From Nitrosotalea devaniterrae (GTDB lineage Archaea; Thermoproteota; Nitrososphaeria; Nitrososphaerales; Nitrosopumilaceae): a stretch of 64,000 bases of DNA. Numbering within the stretch: position 1 is the first letter of the stretch; every line of letters begins with the position of its first letter. The DNA lies in contig LN890280.1 in assembly GCA_900065925.1 (NCBI GenBank), positions 1,728,451 to 1,792,450 of the forward strand. The letters run 5' to 3'. The notes beneath the pieces are model-generated. The model was not told the DNA's origin and ran no database searches. It was given only the letters and a program-made list of their open reading frames with translations. Position numbers and translations under genes: made by a program. Below are positions 42,682-51,666 of the stretch, one piece after another.

Positions 42682-43704
42682 ATGGAGCCAATAAAGATAG
42701 ACGGTGGACGGGGCGAGGGAGGAGGACAGATAATTCGAAGTGCCGTTACCTTATCTGCAATCACAGGCAAGCCAGTTGAAATAGAAAATATTCGAAAGAA
42801 TAGAAAAGTCCCAGGTCTTAGACCGCAGCATTTGCTTGGAGTAAAAATATTGTCAAAGATGTGTCAAGCTAAAGTGGAAGGACTATATGTTAACTCAACT
42901 TCGCTAAAGTTTTTTCCTTCTCAAGGATTGAATTTGGATCTGCAAGAAGACATTGGTACTGCAGGAAGTATTCCACTTATTTTACAAGTATTGATTCCTG
43001 CTGTCTCAATTATGAAAAATAGTTTGAAATTATCAATTATTGGAGGAACAGATGTTACTTGGAGTCCTACAGTTGATTACACAAGACATGTCTTTGCTGA
43101 AGCATTTTCTAGAATTGGAATCAATTTTACTTTGGAAACCAAAAGACGTGGATATTATCCAAGAGGCGGTGGGCTTGTTGAGACACAGATACAACCTTGC
43201 GAGAGTTTGAATCCAATATCACTTCTTGAGAGGAGTACAACATCTGCAAGACTATTGTGTACATATTCACACATACCAAAGGAAACTGTAGAAAAAGAGG
43301 TACATGATGCAAAAAATATTCTTATCAAAAATGGATTTGATTGTGAAATTACAATAAAAGAAGAAAGTGCACTTGACAAGGGATGCTCAATCTTGGTATC
43401 TTCACAGGATGCAAATTCAATAATAGGTTCAGATGACATATACCAAAAAAGCTTGAATGGTCTTGGAGAATCAGTTGCAAGAAAATTTATTGAATCAAAC
43501 CTTGGTGTTGACCTTTACCTTTCTGACATGTTGGTAGTTCCGCTTTCTCTTGTAAAAGAGACTTCGATATATCGAGTGAAACAGATTACAAAACATTTGG
43601 AGACAAATCTTTTCGTTGCAGCAAAAATGACTGGCTGTAGATATGGTATAGGAAAACTTGATGACGGTTTTGAAGTAAGAATTTCTGGAGTCTCAGACAC
43701 CTGA
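42682..43704 (+). CDS. rtcA: RNA 3'-terminal phosphate cyclase
   Basis: 340 residues. It converts RNA 3'-phosphate to a 2',3'-cyclic phosphate with ATP. Opens IDGGRGEGGGQIIRSAVTLS, then RKVPGLRPQHLLG, IPLILQVLIPA, RRGYYPRGGG and the C-terminal NLFVAAKMTGC. Full length. It is divergent from nadM, and its end overlaps the convergent CopD-like gene by 12 bases. Confidence 0.94.
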   Translation: MEPIKIDGGRGEGGGQIIRSAVTLSAITGKPVEIENIRKNRKVPGLRPQHLLGVKILSKMCQAKVEGLYVNSTSLKFFPSQGLNLDLQEDIGTAGSIPLILQVLIPAVSIMKNSLKLSIIGGTDVTWSPTVDYTRHVFAEAFSRIGINFTLETKRRGYYPRGGGLVETQIQPCESLNPISLLERSTTSARLLCTYSHIPKETVEKEVHDAKNILIKNGFDCEITIKEESALDKGCSILVSSQDANSIIGSDDIYQKSLNGLGESVARKFIESNLGVDLYLSDMLVVPLSLVKETSIYRVKQITKHLETNLFVAAKMTGCRYGIGKLDDGFEVRISGVSDT

Positions 43705-44187
43705 ATGAAGTAATGCAGCCATTAGAAGTATGAGAAGAGAGAGTATTACTGTTAACCTTCCAAGCATAATAATTTTTGAACGGAGTTTTTGTAGGTGATC
43801 TCCAGAAAGATTTTTTGACTCTATTTTTCTTTCCACTTCAGATCGGATTAGCCTCACATGTATTGCAAATATGACTATCAACATGATTACAAGTATTACC
43901 TTGACGAGAAGTACAATTCCATAGTTTGTGGAAAGTATCAGTGACGGCTTTACAATAAACCCAACAGAGTTGTAGATTCCAGTTATGATTAGTATGATAA
44001 GAGATGGGACTCCAATTGTGTTGAATTTTCGTCCTACTCGTATCATTATTGATAATCTTCCTTCTACAGAATCAGAAATTGTCTTAAGAAGTGGAGCAAG
44101 AACTATTCCGATGAATATCGAACCACCAACCCAAATTGATGCTGCAACAAGATGTGCCCACATAATGAGTGCATCAACAAGTGACAT
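43693..44187 (-). CDS. CopD-like membrane protein
   Basis: 164 residues with four membrane helices: about 7-30, 55-75, 85-110 and 138-158. The first carries WAHLVAASIWVGG, the signature of CopD/DUF4149-type proteins that handle copper or heme in the membrane; a His in the fourth (LLHSG) could be a ligand. Copper matters to ammonia oxidisers, but no copper partner gene is adjacent. Confidence 0.72.
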   Translation of the reverse strand: MSLVDALIMWAHLVAASIWVGGSIFIGIVLAPLLKTISDSVEGRLSIMIRVGRKFNTIGVPSLIILIITGIYNSVGFIVKPSLILSTNYGIVLLVKVILVIMLIVIFAIHVRLIRSEVERKIESKNLSGDHLQKLRSKIIMLGRLTVILSLLILLMAALLHSGV

Positions 44188-44270
44188 TACACTATTGCAA
44201 AGTCAACGAATAATATCTATTATCATCTGAAGAAGGTTTTTTAATTGAACAGGCCTCGTAGCTTCTAGAT

Positions 44271-44768
44271 TTGATAAGTAAGGGAAGAGTAGTCATACTA
44301 GCATGTTTTGCCGGTCTAGGCGCAATGATGTTATTTTTCTATCTTTATGCAAATTCTTTTCAGGGTGATCTTGACAAAGTTATAGTAAGTGTTGACAGCA
44401 TCAAGGTTCTCGATGAAAACAAGATAGACAAGCGTGCACATCTTGATGTGAGATTTAATCTTCAAAATCCTACTTCAATTGTATTGACTGTTTCTACAAT
44501 AAACTATCAGGTATATGCAAATGGAAATAATATTGGAGAAGGACATTTTACAACAGAAGATATTCCAGAGGCTGGAAGACCTGCACTATTTGCCAATAGC
44601 AATCTTACCTTACCGACAACATTTGATCTTGTAAACAGTGACCAGATTGCAAAGGAATATTCTGATATAACAACTGGTCAACCAGTAAAATACGAAGTAA
44701 AGGGCCAAGTAACTATAGAATCATTTTTGACTGCAATTATCAAAGACTTTGATTTGTCTTTTGGTTAA
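44271..44768 (+). CDS. Membrane-anchored LEA14/WHy-like protein
   Basis: 165 residues, TTG start. One N-terminal helix (about 5-26, VVILACFAGLGAMMLFFYLYA), then a WHy-type beta domain with RFNLQNPTSIVLTV, then NYQVYANGNNIGEG. It resembles the proteins at 957-1532 and 50253-50726, which argues for gene multiplication. It probably faces the outside. The stop overlaps the next convergent gene by 4 bases. Confidence 0.7.
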   Translation: MISKGRVVILACFAGLGAMMLFFYLYANSFQGDLDKVIVSVDSIKVLDENKIDKRAHLDVRFNLQNPTSIVLTVSTINYQVYANGNNIGEGHFTTEDIPEAGRPALFANSNLTLPTTFDLVNSDQIAKEYSDITTGQPVKYEVKGQVTIESFLTAIIKDFDLSFG

Positions 44769-45163
44769 CCCAGGCCCCAACTTATTTTAGTTTTTGGAGT
44801 AATTTTTACAAATGGTGCTTCTTTTTCTTTCCAAGGATTTTCCCTGACCCAAGTAAACTTTTTGTAAAATATTTCGTATAATCGCTTGAATTGTGGACCT
44901 TTTTCGATAAAAGTAGTTGAGCCTTGGACAACAACAGCTTTGTGTTGGCTAGGTGAGTAAATGTCAACAGAGATTGCAATTCTGTTGTTCTTCTTTAGAT
45001 TTGCATATTTTTTTGTATCATAATCTGTTGCAAAGTAAAAAAAGCCATCTTCAAAGTAATATGTAACAGGAGCAATATGCGGTACATCACTTGTACATGT
45101 AGATATTCGACATCCCTCATTTTCCTTTAGAAAATCTGATTCCTTTATTGTAAATTTTATCAC
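44765..45163 (-). CDS. Pyridoxamine 5'-phosphate oxidase-family protein
   Basis: 132 residues: a split-barrel flavin-binding domain. Seen: PHIAPVTYYFEDGFFYFATD and the NNRIAISVDIY strand. It may use FMN or F420; the family includes general stress and F420-dependent reductases. The substrate is unknown. Confidence 0.82.
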   Translation of the reverse strand: MIKFTIKESDFLKENEGCRISTCTSDVPHIAPVTYYFEDGFFYFATDYDTKKYANLKKNNRIAISVDIYSPSQHKAVVVQGSTTFIEKGPQFKRLYEIFYKKFTWVRENPWKEKEAPFVKITPKTKISWGLG

Positions 45164-45196
45164 AAAATGTAATTTATTACATTGAATAAAAAGAAA

Positions 45197-45271
45197 TGGG
45201 CCGAGAGAGATTTGAACTCTCGACCACCTCCGTGTCAGGGAGGTATCCTAACCAGACTAGACTACCGGCCC
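45197..45271 (-). tRNA. tRNA-Val (anticodon GAC)
   Basis: Folds as a standard cloverleaf: acceptor GGGCCGG with TCGGCCC, anticodon stem CCTCC/GGAGG around loop CTGACAC (anticodon GAC), T-arm GAGAG/CTCTC around TTCAAAT, discriminator A. There is no encoded CCA and no intron. A T-rich run (TTTCTTTTT) follows the 3' end on the minus strand and should terminate transcription. Confidence 0.95.
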
Positions 45272-45350
45272 AATAGAATTCGACCTTACTTTAGACGTTA
45301 TTAACGTTTAAGAAACAAGAATAATATGCAATGCATCAAGTGACTATCAT

Positions 45351-46061
45351 ATGATTGGTGATTTTTCACCAGAGGAAAAGGATGGCTTTTACAAAGCAGT
45401 ATTTTCCAGACGTGATGTTAGATCTCATTTTACTGCAGAGCCAATTGATGAACAAGTACTTACACGGATACTAAATGCCGCACATCATGCACCATCTGTA
45501 GGATTTTCTCAACCCTGGAACTTTATTCTGGTTAAAAACAAAGATACTAGGCAACAGGTCAGAGATTCATTTGATAGGGAACGAATTCGTTCTTCTACTC
45601 TTGTTGAGGATCCAAAAAGATCAAAGTACTTGGCATTAAGACTCCAAGGAATTTTGGATTGTGCTGTAAACATTTGCATTACATATGATCCCACAAAGTT
45701 TGGTCCTTTTGTCATAGGAAGATCAAGCATTCCAGAAACCGGAATCTATAGTGTTTGTTGTGCAATACAAAATCTTTGGCTTGCTGCAAGAGCAGAAGGG
45801 ATTGGGGTAGGATGGGTCAGTATACTTTCAAATGATGATCTTAAACAAATTCTTGAAATTCCAGAGCATGTAGTACCTGTTGCATATCTTTGTCTTGGAC
45901 ATGTGTCAAGCTTTGCAGACAAACCAGATTTGGAAAGTGCTGGTTGGTTGCCACGTCTTGGTCTCAAGGATGTTGTGTTCTATGAAAAGTGGAATAAGAA
46001 TAGTGATCCTAATTGGCAACAAATTCGTGAGATGATCATCTCAAATCTTGATTACGCTTAA
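45351..46061 (+). CDS. bluB: 5,6-dimethylbenzimidazole synthase (BluB)
   Basis: 236 residues, a nitroreductase-fold flavin enzyme that fragments reduced FMN to form the lower ligand of vitamin B12. Seen: RRDVRSHF near the start, APSVGFSQPWNFI, and the VGWVSILSNDD region used by BluB. AOA are known cobalamin makers, and CobJ lies at 56278, so the assignment fits. It stands alone between two tRNA genes. Confidence 0.9.
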   Translation: MIGDFSPEEKDGFYKAVFSRRDVRSHFTAEPIDEQVLTRILNAAHHAPSVGFSQPWNFILVKNKDTRQQVRDSFDRERIRSSTLVEDPKRSKYLALRLQGILDCAVNICITYDPTKFGPFVIGRSSIPETGIYSVCCAIQNLWLAARAEGIGVGWVSILSNDDLKQILEIPEHVVPVAYLCLGHVSSFADKPDLESAGWLPRLGLKDVVFYEKWNKNSDPNWQQIREMIISNLDYA

Positions 46062-46086
46062 ATGCTTACCAAGTATGATTTTTTTC

Positions 46087-46181
46087 GGGCTCGTGGCGCA
46101 GAGTCATATATTGACGCGAAGCTTGGATAGCGCGGTAGCCTCCTAAGTTACAGGTCGAGGGATCGAAGCCCTCCGAGCCCG
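46087..46181 (+). tRNA. tRNA-Arg (anticodon CCT) with D-loop intron
   Basis: Acceptor GGGCTCG/CGAGCCC, D stem GCGC/GCGC, anticodon stem GTAGC/GTTAC around loop CTCCTAA (anticodon CCT at 46142-46144), T-arm GAGGG/CCCTC, discriminator G. The D loop is 20 bases too long; removing about 46102-46121 restores the normal loop AGCTTGGATA. Repeated AG at the edges leaves the exact cut ambiguous by 1-2 bases. Such off-centre introns are typical of Nitrososphaerota. Confidence 0.93.
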
Positions 46182-46200
46182 TCTTATTTTGAATTAAAAT

Positions 46201-46626
46201 CTAGGTTGAAGTTGTTCCAGGTGCTGGACTTTTTACTACAGCTTTGTAGATGTTTACTGTATAATCACCCTCAAAGATGTGAATTACTTTGTCGTTTACA
46301 ACAGATGTTACTCTGAAATATTGTTCATAGGAACCGTCACTTTTTACGTTGGTTTGTGCAACATAAACTGGTTTGTCATTTCCATTTTGGTATATCTGAA
46401 TTACAACAGGATAACCTGGTGCAGCATTTTGTACCGTTCCCCAAACGCAACCAAATGGTAATTTGCTATCTCCTGGAATATGCATAGAAACAATACTTTT
46501 TTGCAAGGCAACATTTTCTTCAGGTACTAGCTTTTGATCCCATTCTGCTCCTTGTGATGCTGGCAGTGTAATACTTGGAACTAAGAGTATGAAGAATCCA
46601 AAAATTGCGCCTAATAGTAGCTTCAT
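46201..46626 (-). CDS. Secreted hypothetical protein
   Basis: 141 residues with a signal peptide (about 1-26, LLLGAIFGFFILLVPSITLP then A-S-Q-G-A). The mature part is a beta domain (GTVQNAAPGYPVVIQIY, DGSYEQYFRVT) of the kind seen in archaeal surface proteins, ending in a T/S/P tail. No family is recognised. It lies 20 bases from the convergent tRNA-Arg 3' end. Confidence 0.65.
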   Translation of the reverse strand: MKLLLGAIFGFFILLVPSITLPASQGAEWDQKLVPEENVALQKSIVSMHIPGDSKLPFGCVWGTVQNAAPGYPVVIQIYQNGNDKPVYVAQTNVKSDGSYEQYFRVTSVVNDKVIHIFEGDYTVNIYKAVVKSPAPGTTST

Positions 46627-46681
46627 GCAAGAAATTCCTTATTGTTAAATATTAAGTTGACGCATCTATTATTCACACCAA

Positions 46682-46801
46682 TTGATATCAGAAGAGAAAC
46701 TAAACGATGGATGCAAATGTGATTGCCATTATGGAGGAGCAATAAGCTGTCCGTCATGTAAAGAGAATCACGGTAAACATTCTTGTGCACACTGCAAGTA
46801 G
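46682..46801 (+). CDS. 39-residue zinc-finger peptide
   Basis: TTG (46682) to TAG (46799-46801). Seven cysteines and four histidines in a tight array (GCKCDCHYGG, SCPSCKENHGKHSC, HCK) could bind zinc. Coding is supported by the pattern, although no known family matches. The stop adjoins the stop of the convergent gene at 46802. The 55-base gap to the divergent secreted-protein gene may hold both promoters. Confidence 0.6.
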   Translation: MISEEKLNDGCKCDCHYGGAISCPSCKENHGKHSCAHCK

Positions 46802-47263
46802 TTATTTTTTCTTTTTACTATTTTCCTTTGCTGCCAAAGTCTTCAGATTGGCAAGATCTACTTTTAGTTTCTCAATTTCAACAAGTGTATTAAGACTAGA
46901 TATCTCAGATTTTAGACTTTCAATTTCCTCGTCTTTGTTCTTCAATGAACTTCGAAGTGAATCAAGTTCTGCGTTTAATTCAGATTTTGCTTGACTAATC
47001 TGATTTGATGTCATTTGTAGAGTTTGGCTGCTGCTGTGGCTAGTTAGCTTTTTTTTTCCTTCTTCGTGTTCGTGGCCTTCATACCTGTGCATGTATTGAG
47101 TACTTTTCAGAGCCAGCCAGCATATGGCTACTAGGAACCAAGAAATTGCTACGAAAACCATCATAGTGAAGTGAAGTGCTGCAGGAAGTACAAAGTACAA
47201 GATAGTTAGGGCTATTCCAAGACAGGTTGTCATGATTGTCGGTATGTCATATTGGCGTCCCAT
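46802..47263 (-). CDS. Two-helix membrane protein with long coiled coil
   Basis: 153 residues. Two hydrophobic helices at about 8-29 and 31-53, a His-rich connector (HRYEGHEHEEG), then a coiled coil at about 82-142 rich in L/E/K (LKNKDEEIESLKSEISSL) and a basic tail. It is probably a membrane-anchored scaffold; function unknown. Confidence 0.65.
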   Translation of the reverse strand: MGRQYDIPTIMTTCLGIALTILYFVLPAALHFTMMVFVAISWFLVAICWLALKSTQYMHRYEGHEHEEGKKKLTSHSSSQTLQMTSNQISQAKSELNAELDSLRSSLKNKDEEIESLKSEISSLNTLVEIEKLKVDLANLKTLAAKENSKKKK

Positions 47264-47352
47264 GAATTTACCTCTCCGACGCTTGAATATAAATAGTAAT
47301 GCAGATTTTCAGAATAAAAAAGGACTTTGTAAAAATGAAAAGGGGTAATATG

Positions 47353-47610
47353 CTAGTCAGCGCTTTGAGTAGTCTTTCCTTGTGCAATCTCCATTTCTGG
47401 AACTTCAGATTGCAAGATCTTAATTTTTTGTAGAAGTTCATTTCTAAGATCTCTAGCTACTCGTCTTACGGTTGGTCTTGGAACCCCAAGTTCTTCTACT
47501 ACTTTAGAGTAGATATCTTGTTTATCTGTAAAGCCTTTGTCAAGCAATTCATTGATTGCTTGTTTGATGCTTGTGCTTTGAGTAGTACGATTCACGAATT
47601 TTAATTTCAA
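47353..47610 (-). CDS. Small HTH regulator-like protein
   Basis: 85 residues, TTG start at 47610; a GTG at 47595 would fit a leaderless transcript from the TTATATA near 47622. The core (TDKQDIYSKVVEELGVPRPT, then VRRVARDLRNEL) is a clear helix-turn-helix, followed by an acidic tail. Regulatory role inferred; the target is unknown. Confidence 0.68.
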   Translation of the reverse strand: MKLKFVNRTTQSTSIKQAINELLDKGFTDKQDIYSKVVEELGVPRPTVRRVARDLRNELLQKIKILQSEVPEMEIAQGKTTQSAD

Positions 47611-47870
47611 GATGTTCTATATAAGACTGTTACTATGTTTTTGGTAATATTTTTTGATACTTGAAAGTTTGACTTTGACACAAAAACAAGATTATGTGTT
47701 TGTATCACAAGATTATAGTTTTTGAAGAATTTTTACAAATAAAAATTTGTTATCTAAAATGTTTTTATTTTACGAATTTGTTATGACCATGCAGAATTAG
47801 TAATTTTGTCTGCCCCACTGTAGAAGTAAGTGGAGAAAAGTTCTTATGATTAAAAATCAGTTGTCAAGAG

Positions 47871-48350
47871 GTGTCCAAAGCAACCATTGAAACAAATTTT
47901 GGCAACATAGTCTTTGAATTATTTCCAAATATAGCTCCAGAAACTGTAAGAAATTTTACCAAATTGGCAAAAAGTAACTTTTATGATGGAACACTATTCC
48001 ATCGAGTGATTCCTGGTTTTATGATTCAGGGAGGAGATCCAAATACAAAGAAGTCAGACAAGAGTAATTGGGGTATGGGAGGACCAGGATACACAATAAA
48101 GGCAGAGTTTAGCTCTAGATCTCATCTTAGAGGCATAGTATCCATGGCAAGAGCCATGGACCCGGATAGTGCAGGCTCTCAATTCTTCATAGTAACAACA
48201 GATAGTACCTTTCTGGACAAGCAATACACTGTCTTTGGACAAGTTTTGCAAGGAATGGATGTAGCAGACAAGATTGTCAAACTTCCAAAAGACAAAAATG
48301 ACTGCCCACAACAGGAAGCAAAGATTATTCGAATAAGCATATCAGAATAG
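47871..48350 (+). CDS. Cyclophilin-type peptidyl-prolyl isomerase
   Basis: 159 residues, GTG start. Active-site residues: FHRVIPGFMIQGGD (Arg, Phe, Gln), SMARAMDPDSAGSQFFI (Gln, Phe) and the final VFGQVLQGMDVAD. Full-length single-domain cytoplasmic enzyme that helps protein folding. It is the cyclophilin of three PPIase families in this window. Confidence 0.95.
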   Translation: MSKATIETNFGNIVFELFPNIAPETVRNFTKLAKSNFYDGTLFHRVIPGFMIQGGDPNTKKSDKSNWGMGGPGYTIKAEFSSRSHLRGIVSMARAMDPDSAGSQFFIVTTDSTFLDKQYTVFGQVLQGMDVADKIVKLPKDKNDCPQQEAKIIRISISE

Positions 48351-48359
48351 GAAATTGAA

Positions 48360-49400
48360 TTGAAAATTCTCTTTGGCCTTCTCATCATACCAATACTGCT
48401 TCTTTCTGGCTACCAAGCATTTGGTCAACAGGTATCTATGGGTGATGCACCACATGAAGTCATAAAAGTTACAATTGATGAAACTAGTACTGCACACGTG
48501 ACACATGAAATCAATTCTACAGCTGCAAACCTCAAACCAATTCAAGTCGATACGATAAATGGAGACATGTCCAATCTTGCTGTTACAGACAGTAACGGTA
48601 ATCCTGTAGAATATGCCAAGATCCAAAAAACACCATTATCTGTAATCATCAATGCCTCTCAACGAAACATGACTTTGATCAAGTATGACTTGGCCAATGT
48701 TGTAACAAACACTGATGGAGTATGGAAATGGAATTATTATGAACCACAAGATACTGACTTTACTGCATTTCATTTTCCTAAAGGAGTTGACATGGTTTGG
48801 GCAAACGGTAGACCAGTATATCTTGGAAATCTAGGCCTCGGCCAACATGGAAACGGATTCACACTACAATACGTCATAAATGAACCAGTAAACATTCAGA
48901 CTGTACAACTCGCAGGCAAGAACTTTGCAGTAGGAGTAAGAACTGTTGCAGGAGTTGGAAGTTATGCATTTGATCAATCACTGAAAGCATACTCGTTTAA
49001 TGTAGACAAGGCAAACATACCAATTACTGTAATAATACCACAGGATCTTTTGTCAGGTCCATATGTTGTAACAATAAATGGCAATGCAACACTTCATCAG
49101 GAATTTCACTATAATGCAACACATGCATGGATTGGACTTGATCCAGTCAAAAGTGGAACTGTTCAGATAACAGGAGGAGCAGTAGGCCAAGGACAAACTA
49201 CACCACCTGGTTCATCAGATAGTGCTACAGTAGGCAGTAATCCACCATCATCAGACAATTCAGGAGTAAGCGGAAGCGGTCTAAACGTTCCATCTGACAA
49301 TACATCAATTTACCTAGTAATTGGAGGCATTATTGCAGCAGGAGTAGCTGGAATCATAATTGTCAAGAAAACAAGATCAAAACCAGTACCCAAGCCCTAA
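48360..49400 (+). CDS. Surface protein with C-terminal membrane anchor
   Basis: 346 residues, TTG start 7 bases after the cyclophilin stop region. Signal peptide (about 1-22), an extracytoplasmic beta domain with several N-x-S/T sites, a linker rich in S/G/P/T (QTTPPGSSDSATVGSNPPSS) and a closing membrane helix (about 318-336, YLVIGGIIAAGVAGIIIV) with a basic tail. The layout suits an archaeal S-layer-associated protein. It may share transcription with the cyclophilin. Confidence 0.72.
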   Translation: MKILFGLLIIPILLLSGYQAFGQQVSMGDAPHEVIKVTIDETSTAHVTHEINSTAANLKPIQVDTINGDMSNLAVTDSNGNPVEYAKIQKTPLSVIINASQRNMTLIKYDLANVVTNTDGVWKWNYYEPQDTDFTAFHFPKGVDMVWANGRPVYLGNLGLGQHGNGFTLQYVINEPVNIQTVQLAGKNFAVGVRTVAGVGSYAFDQSLKAYSFNVDKANIPITVIIPQDLLSGPYVVTINGNATLHQEFHYNATHAWIGLDPVKSGTVQITGGAVGQGQTTPPGSSDSATVGSNPPSSDNSGVSGSGLNVPSDNTSIYLVIGGIIAAGVAGIIIVKKTRSKPVPKP

Positions 49401-49459
49401 AACGTTTAGGAACCAAGAATTTCAACTTAGATTATTAATAGCAAAAGATCAATGAGCGT

Positions 49460-49642
49460 ATGCAATGTGGATGTCATTGTATAAAATGCGGCAGTATGGA
49501 ATTGTCATCCAAGCAAGTAGGAGAGACTGAGAAAGACGGATATTATGATATGCATCATACTTGTCTCAAATGCAAAGCACACTTTGATCACCTAGAGGGT
49601 GATATTTTTGATTCGTGTGAAAAATGTGGATTTAATATCTAA
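49460..49642 (+). CDS. Zinc-ribbon protein
   Basis: 60 residues. Four Cys pairs: CGCHCIKCG, CLKC and CEKCG, with a histidine-rich middle (DMHHTC). It probably binds one or two zinc ions. No partner is known. Its stop overlaps the convergent gene by 4 bases. Confidence 0.7.
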   Translation: MQCGCHCIKCGSMELSSKQVGETEKDGYYDMHHTCLKCKAHFDHLEGDIFDSCEKCGFNI

Positions 49643-50115
49643 TTGACCTGAAGCAACTTTACTTTGGAGTAATAGCTGCGTTTTTCTTTCAGATCCCTTT
49701 GAAGTTCATGAGTAAAGGCCATGTTTGTAAGTACTTTTGATACATCCAGTGGAACTGCAGACCAGCCATATTCTCTTAATTGTCCTACTACTTCTGAGAC
49801 TGTTCTTGCCTGGTCAAAGAAAGCATCATCAATTAATGTCTGCATTTTACTTTTGATCTGTTCTTTGTCGATAAACGTGGGCGTGGTAAATTCAGGCTCA
49901 TGAACTTCAGCATCTTCAAGTGTATGTAGTAAATCAGTTGTTTGTACAGGGTGTTGATCATAGGAATACTCGAACTGAGCATTGTTACTAGTAGAATCCT
50001 TGACAAATGATGCTAGATTACATATGACCTGCTCTGCGCTTTCATTGTCTATATAGAAGTCCTTTGACTCTATTTCAATTTCATTTTGACCGTATTTTAT
50101 CTTAATTCTAGCCAT
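49639..50115 (-). CDS. Conserved hypothetical protein
   Basis: 158 residues, soluble. N-terminal beta portion (RIKIKYGQNEIEIESKDF), acidic middle, then a helical C-domain with a possible helix-turn-helix (TVSEVVGQLREYGWSAVPLD, then VSKVLTNMAFTHEL). Possibly a DNA-binding protein. The family is not recognised. Confidence 0.6.
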   Translation of the reverse strand: MARIKIKYGQNEIEIESKDFYIDNESAEQVICNLASFVKDSTSNNAQFEYSYDQHPVQTTDLLHTLEDAEVHEPEFTTPTFIDKEQIKSKMQTLIDDAFFDQARTVSEVVGQLREYGWSAVPLDVSKVLTNMAFTHELQRDLKEKRSYYSKVKLLQVN

Positions 50116-50252
50116 TTTGTAACTTCAGTTCCGATTGATTTGATTTATTTTATTAGCTCTAAGTAGCTTAGAAAACTGATCAAAATATTTACACAACTTA
50201 TTTGGATTTTTTTTCTTCATGGGACTAAAAGGGAATATTCCAATTTGCTATC

Positions 50253-50726
50253 GTGGAAAGACGCTCAAAGGTAATAATCATAGTAGTATGCGTTATTGCG
50301 GCAATAGGGATATTTGCCTACTCTCAGTATACGTCTGCCACTCATCTTAGCATCTCAATACTTGAAAGCAAGATAATACAGAGAAATGATAACAATTCAT
50401 TATACAATATGACACTACAATTCCAGAATCCTTCATTACTTCCCATTAATGTAGGACAGACAGATTTTGTTATATCCATTAATGGTGAAAATCTTGGGAC
50501 AGGTACATTACAAGCACTTGTCATACCACCTATAGGAAAAATTTCATCTCAAGCCCCATTTACTGCAGACAATACAATTCTCCATAAATATGACAAGAGC
50601 AATAATGTTCCAAACGTCAAGTTGACTGGAACAAGCAAATATGGAATCTCGATAATATCGGTAAATGTACCATTTACATATTATCCAACAGAACAAGAAG
50701 CCAGAGAATTTATACACGGTTCCTAA
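50253..50726 (+). CDS. Membrane-anchored LEA14/WHy-like protein
   Basis: 157 residues, GTG start. N-terminal helix (about 6-24, KVIIIVVCVIAAIGIFAY) followed by a beta domain with MTLQFQNPSLLPINV, then ISINGENLGTG. Third member of the anchored WHy-like set of this window (957, 44271). It precedes the PfkB kinase by 12 bases and may be co-transcribed with it. Confidence 0.68.
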   Translation: MERRSKVIIIVVCVIAAIGIFAYSQYTSATHLSISILESKIIQRNDNNSLYNMTLQFQNPSLLPINVGQTDFVISINGENLGTGTLQALVIPPIGKISSQAPFTADNTILHKYDKSNNVPNVKLTGTSKYGISIISVNVPFTYYPTEQEAREFIHGS

Positions 50727-50738
50727 AACCAGCAAACT

Positions 50739-51632
50739 ATGCTGACTGTATTTGGATCAATAGCATATGATACAATAAGGACTCCCACAAAAGTTGTTAG
50801 AAATGCATTAGGTGGAGCAGCAACATATGCTGCAATCTCTGCAAGTTTCTTTGTAAAACCAGGCTTGATAGGAGTTGTAGGTCAAGATTTTCCAAAAAGT
50901 TATCAGAATATACTCGATAGATTTGTTGACACGCGTGGAGTAGTTCACGCAAAAGGCAAGACATTCAGATATGATGGTAGTTATGATTCTACTTTGAGCC
51001 TACGTACAACTAACAAAACGGAACTAAATGTACTAGGAGATTTCAAACCGGTTGTACCAGAAGAGTACCGCAAGTCAGAATTTGTATATCTTGCAAATAA
51101 TGATCCTGTACAAAATACTAGAATTATAAAAGAATTTGATAATGTTAAATTTTCAATGTGTGATACCATAGATTTTTGGATATCAAGCAAGAGAAATGAT
51201 GTTATCAAGATGATGGGTTCTGTTGATTCGGTTGTAATCAACGATGAGGAAGCTAAATTACTTACAAAGACCCACAATCTGATCAAGGCCGCAAAAAAGA
51301 TCATGGAGTGGGGAACAAAGTATGTCATAATAAAAAAAGGTGAACACGGTTCTTTGTTGTTTTATGAGGACACCATATTCCCATCACCTGCTTTTTCAAT
51401 GGAGGATATTGTAGATCCAACAGGTGCTGGCGATTCTTTTGCAGGTGGAATGATAGGCTATCTCTCAAGTAAAAACAGCACAAAGATCTCAACTATCAGA
51501 GAAGCTGCAGTATATGGAAACATTATGGGTTCATTTGCAGTAGAAAAATACGGAGTATATGGGATAACTGGATTGAAAAGACCAGATATCAAGAAGAGAT
51601 TTGGCAGATACAAAAAGATGGTCCATTTCTAA
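50739..51632 (+). CDS. PfkB-family sugar/nucleoside kinase
   Basis: 297 residues. Seen: NALGGAATYAAISASFF near the start (substrate site), VVINDEEAKLL in the middle, and the DPTGAGDSFAGGMIGYL catalytic loop near the end with the Asp base. PfkB enzymes phosphorylate ribose, fructose, adenosine or similar; the exact substrate cannot be read from sequence. Full length. Confidence 0.88.
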   Translation: MLTVFGSIAYDTIRTPTKVVRNALGGAATYAAISASFFVKPGLIGVVGQDFPKSYQNILDRFVDTRGVVHAKGKTFRYDGSYDSTLSLRTTNKTELNVLGDFKPVVPEEYRKSEFVYLANNDPVQNTRIIKEFDNVKFSMCDTIDFWISSKRNDVIKMMGSVDSVVINDEEAKLLTKTHNLIKAAKKIMEWGTKYVIIKKGEHGSLLFYEDTIFPSPAFSMEDIVDPTGAGDSFAGGMIGYLSSKNSTKISTIREAAVYGNIMGSFAVEKYGVYGITGLKRPDIKKRFGRYKKMVHF

Positions 51633-51666
51633 CAAAGGTTATAGACATCAAATTAAAAAATAAAAC

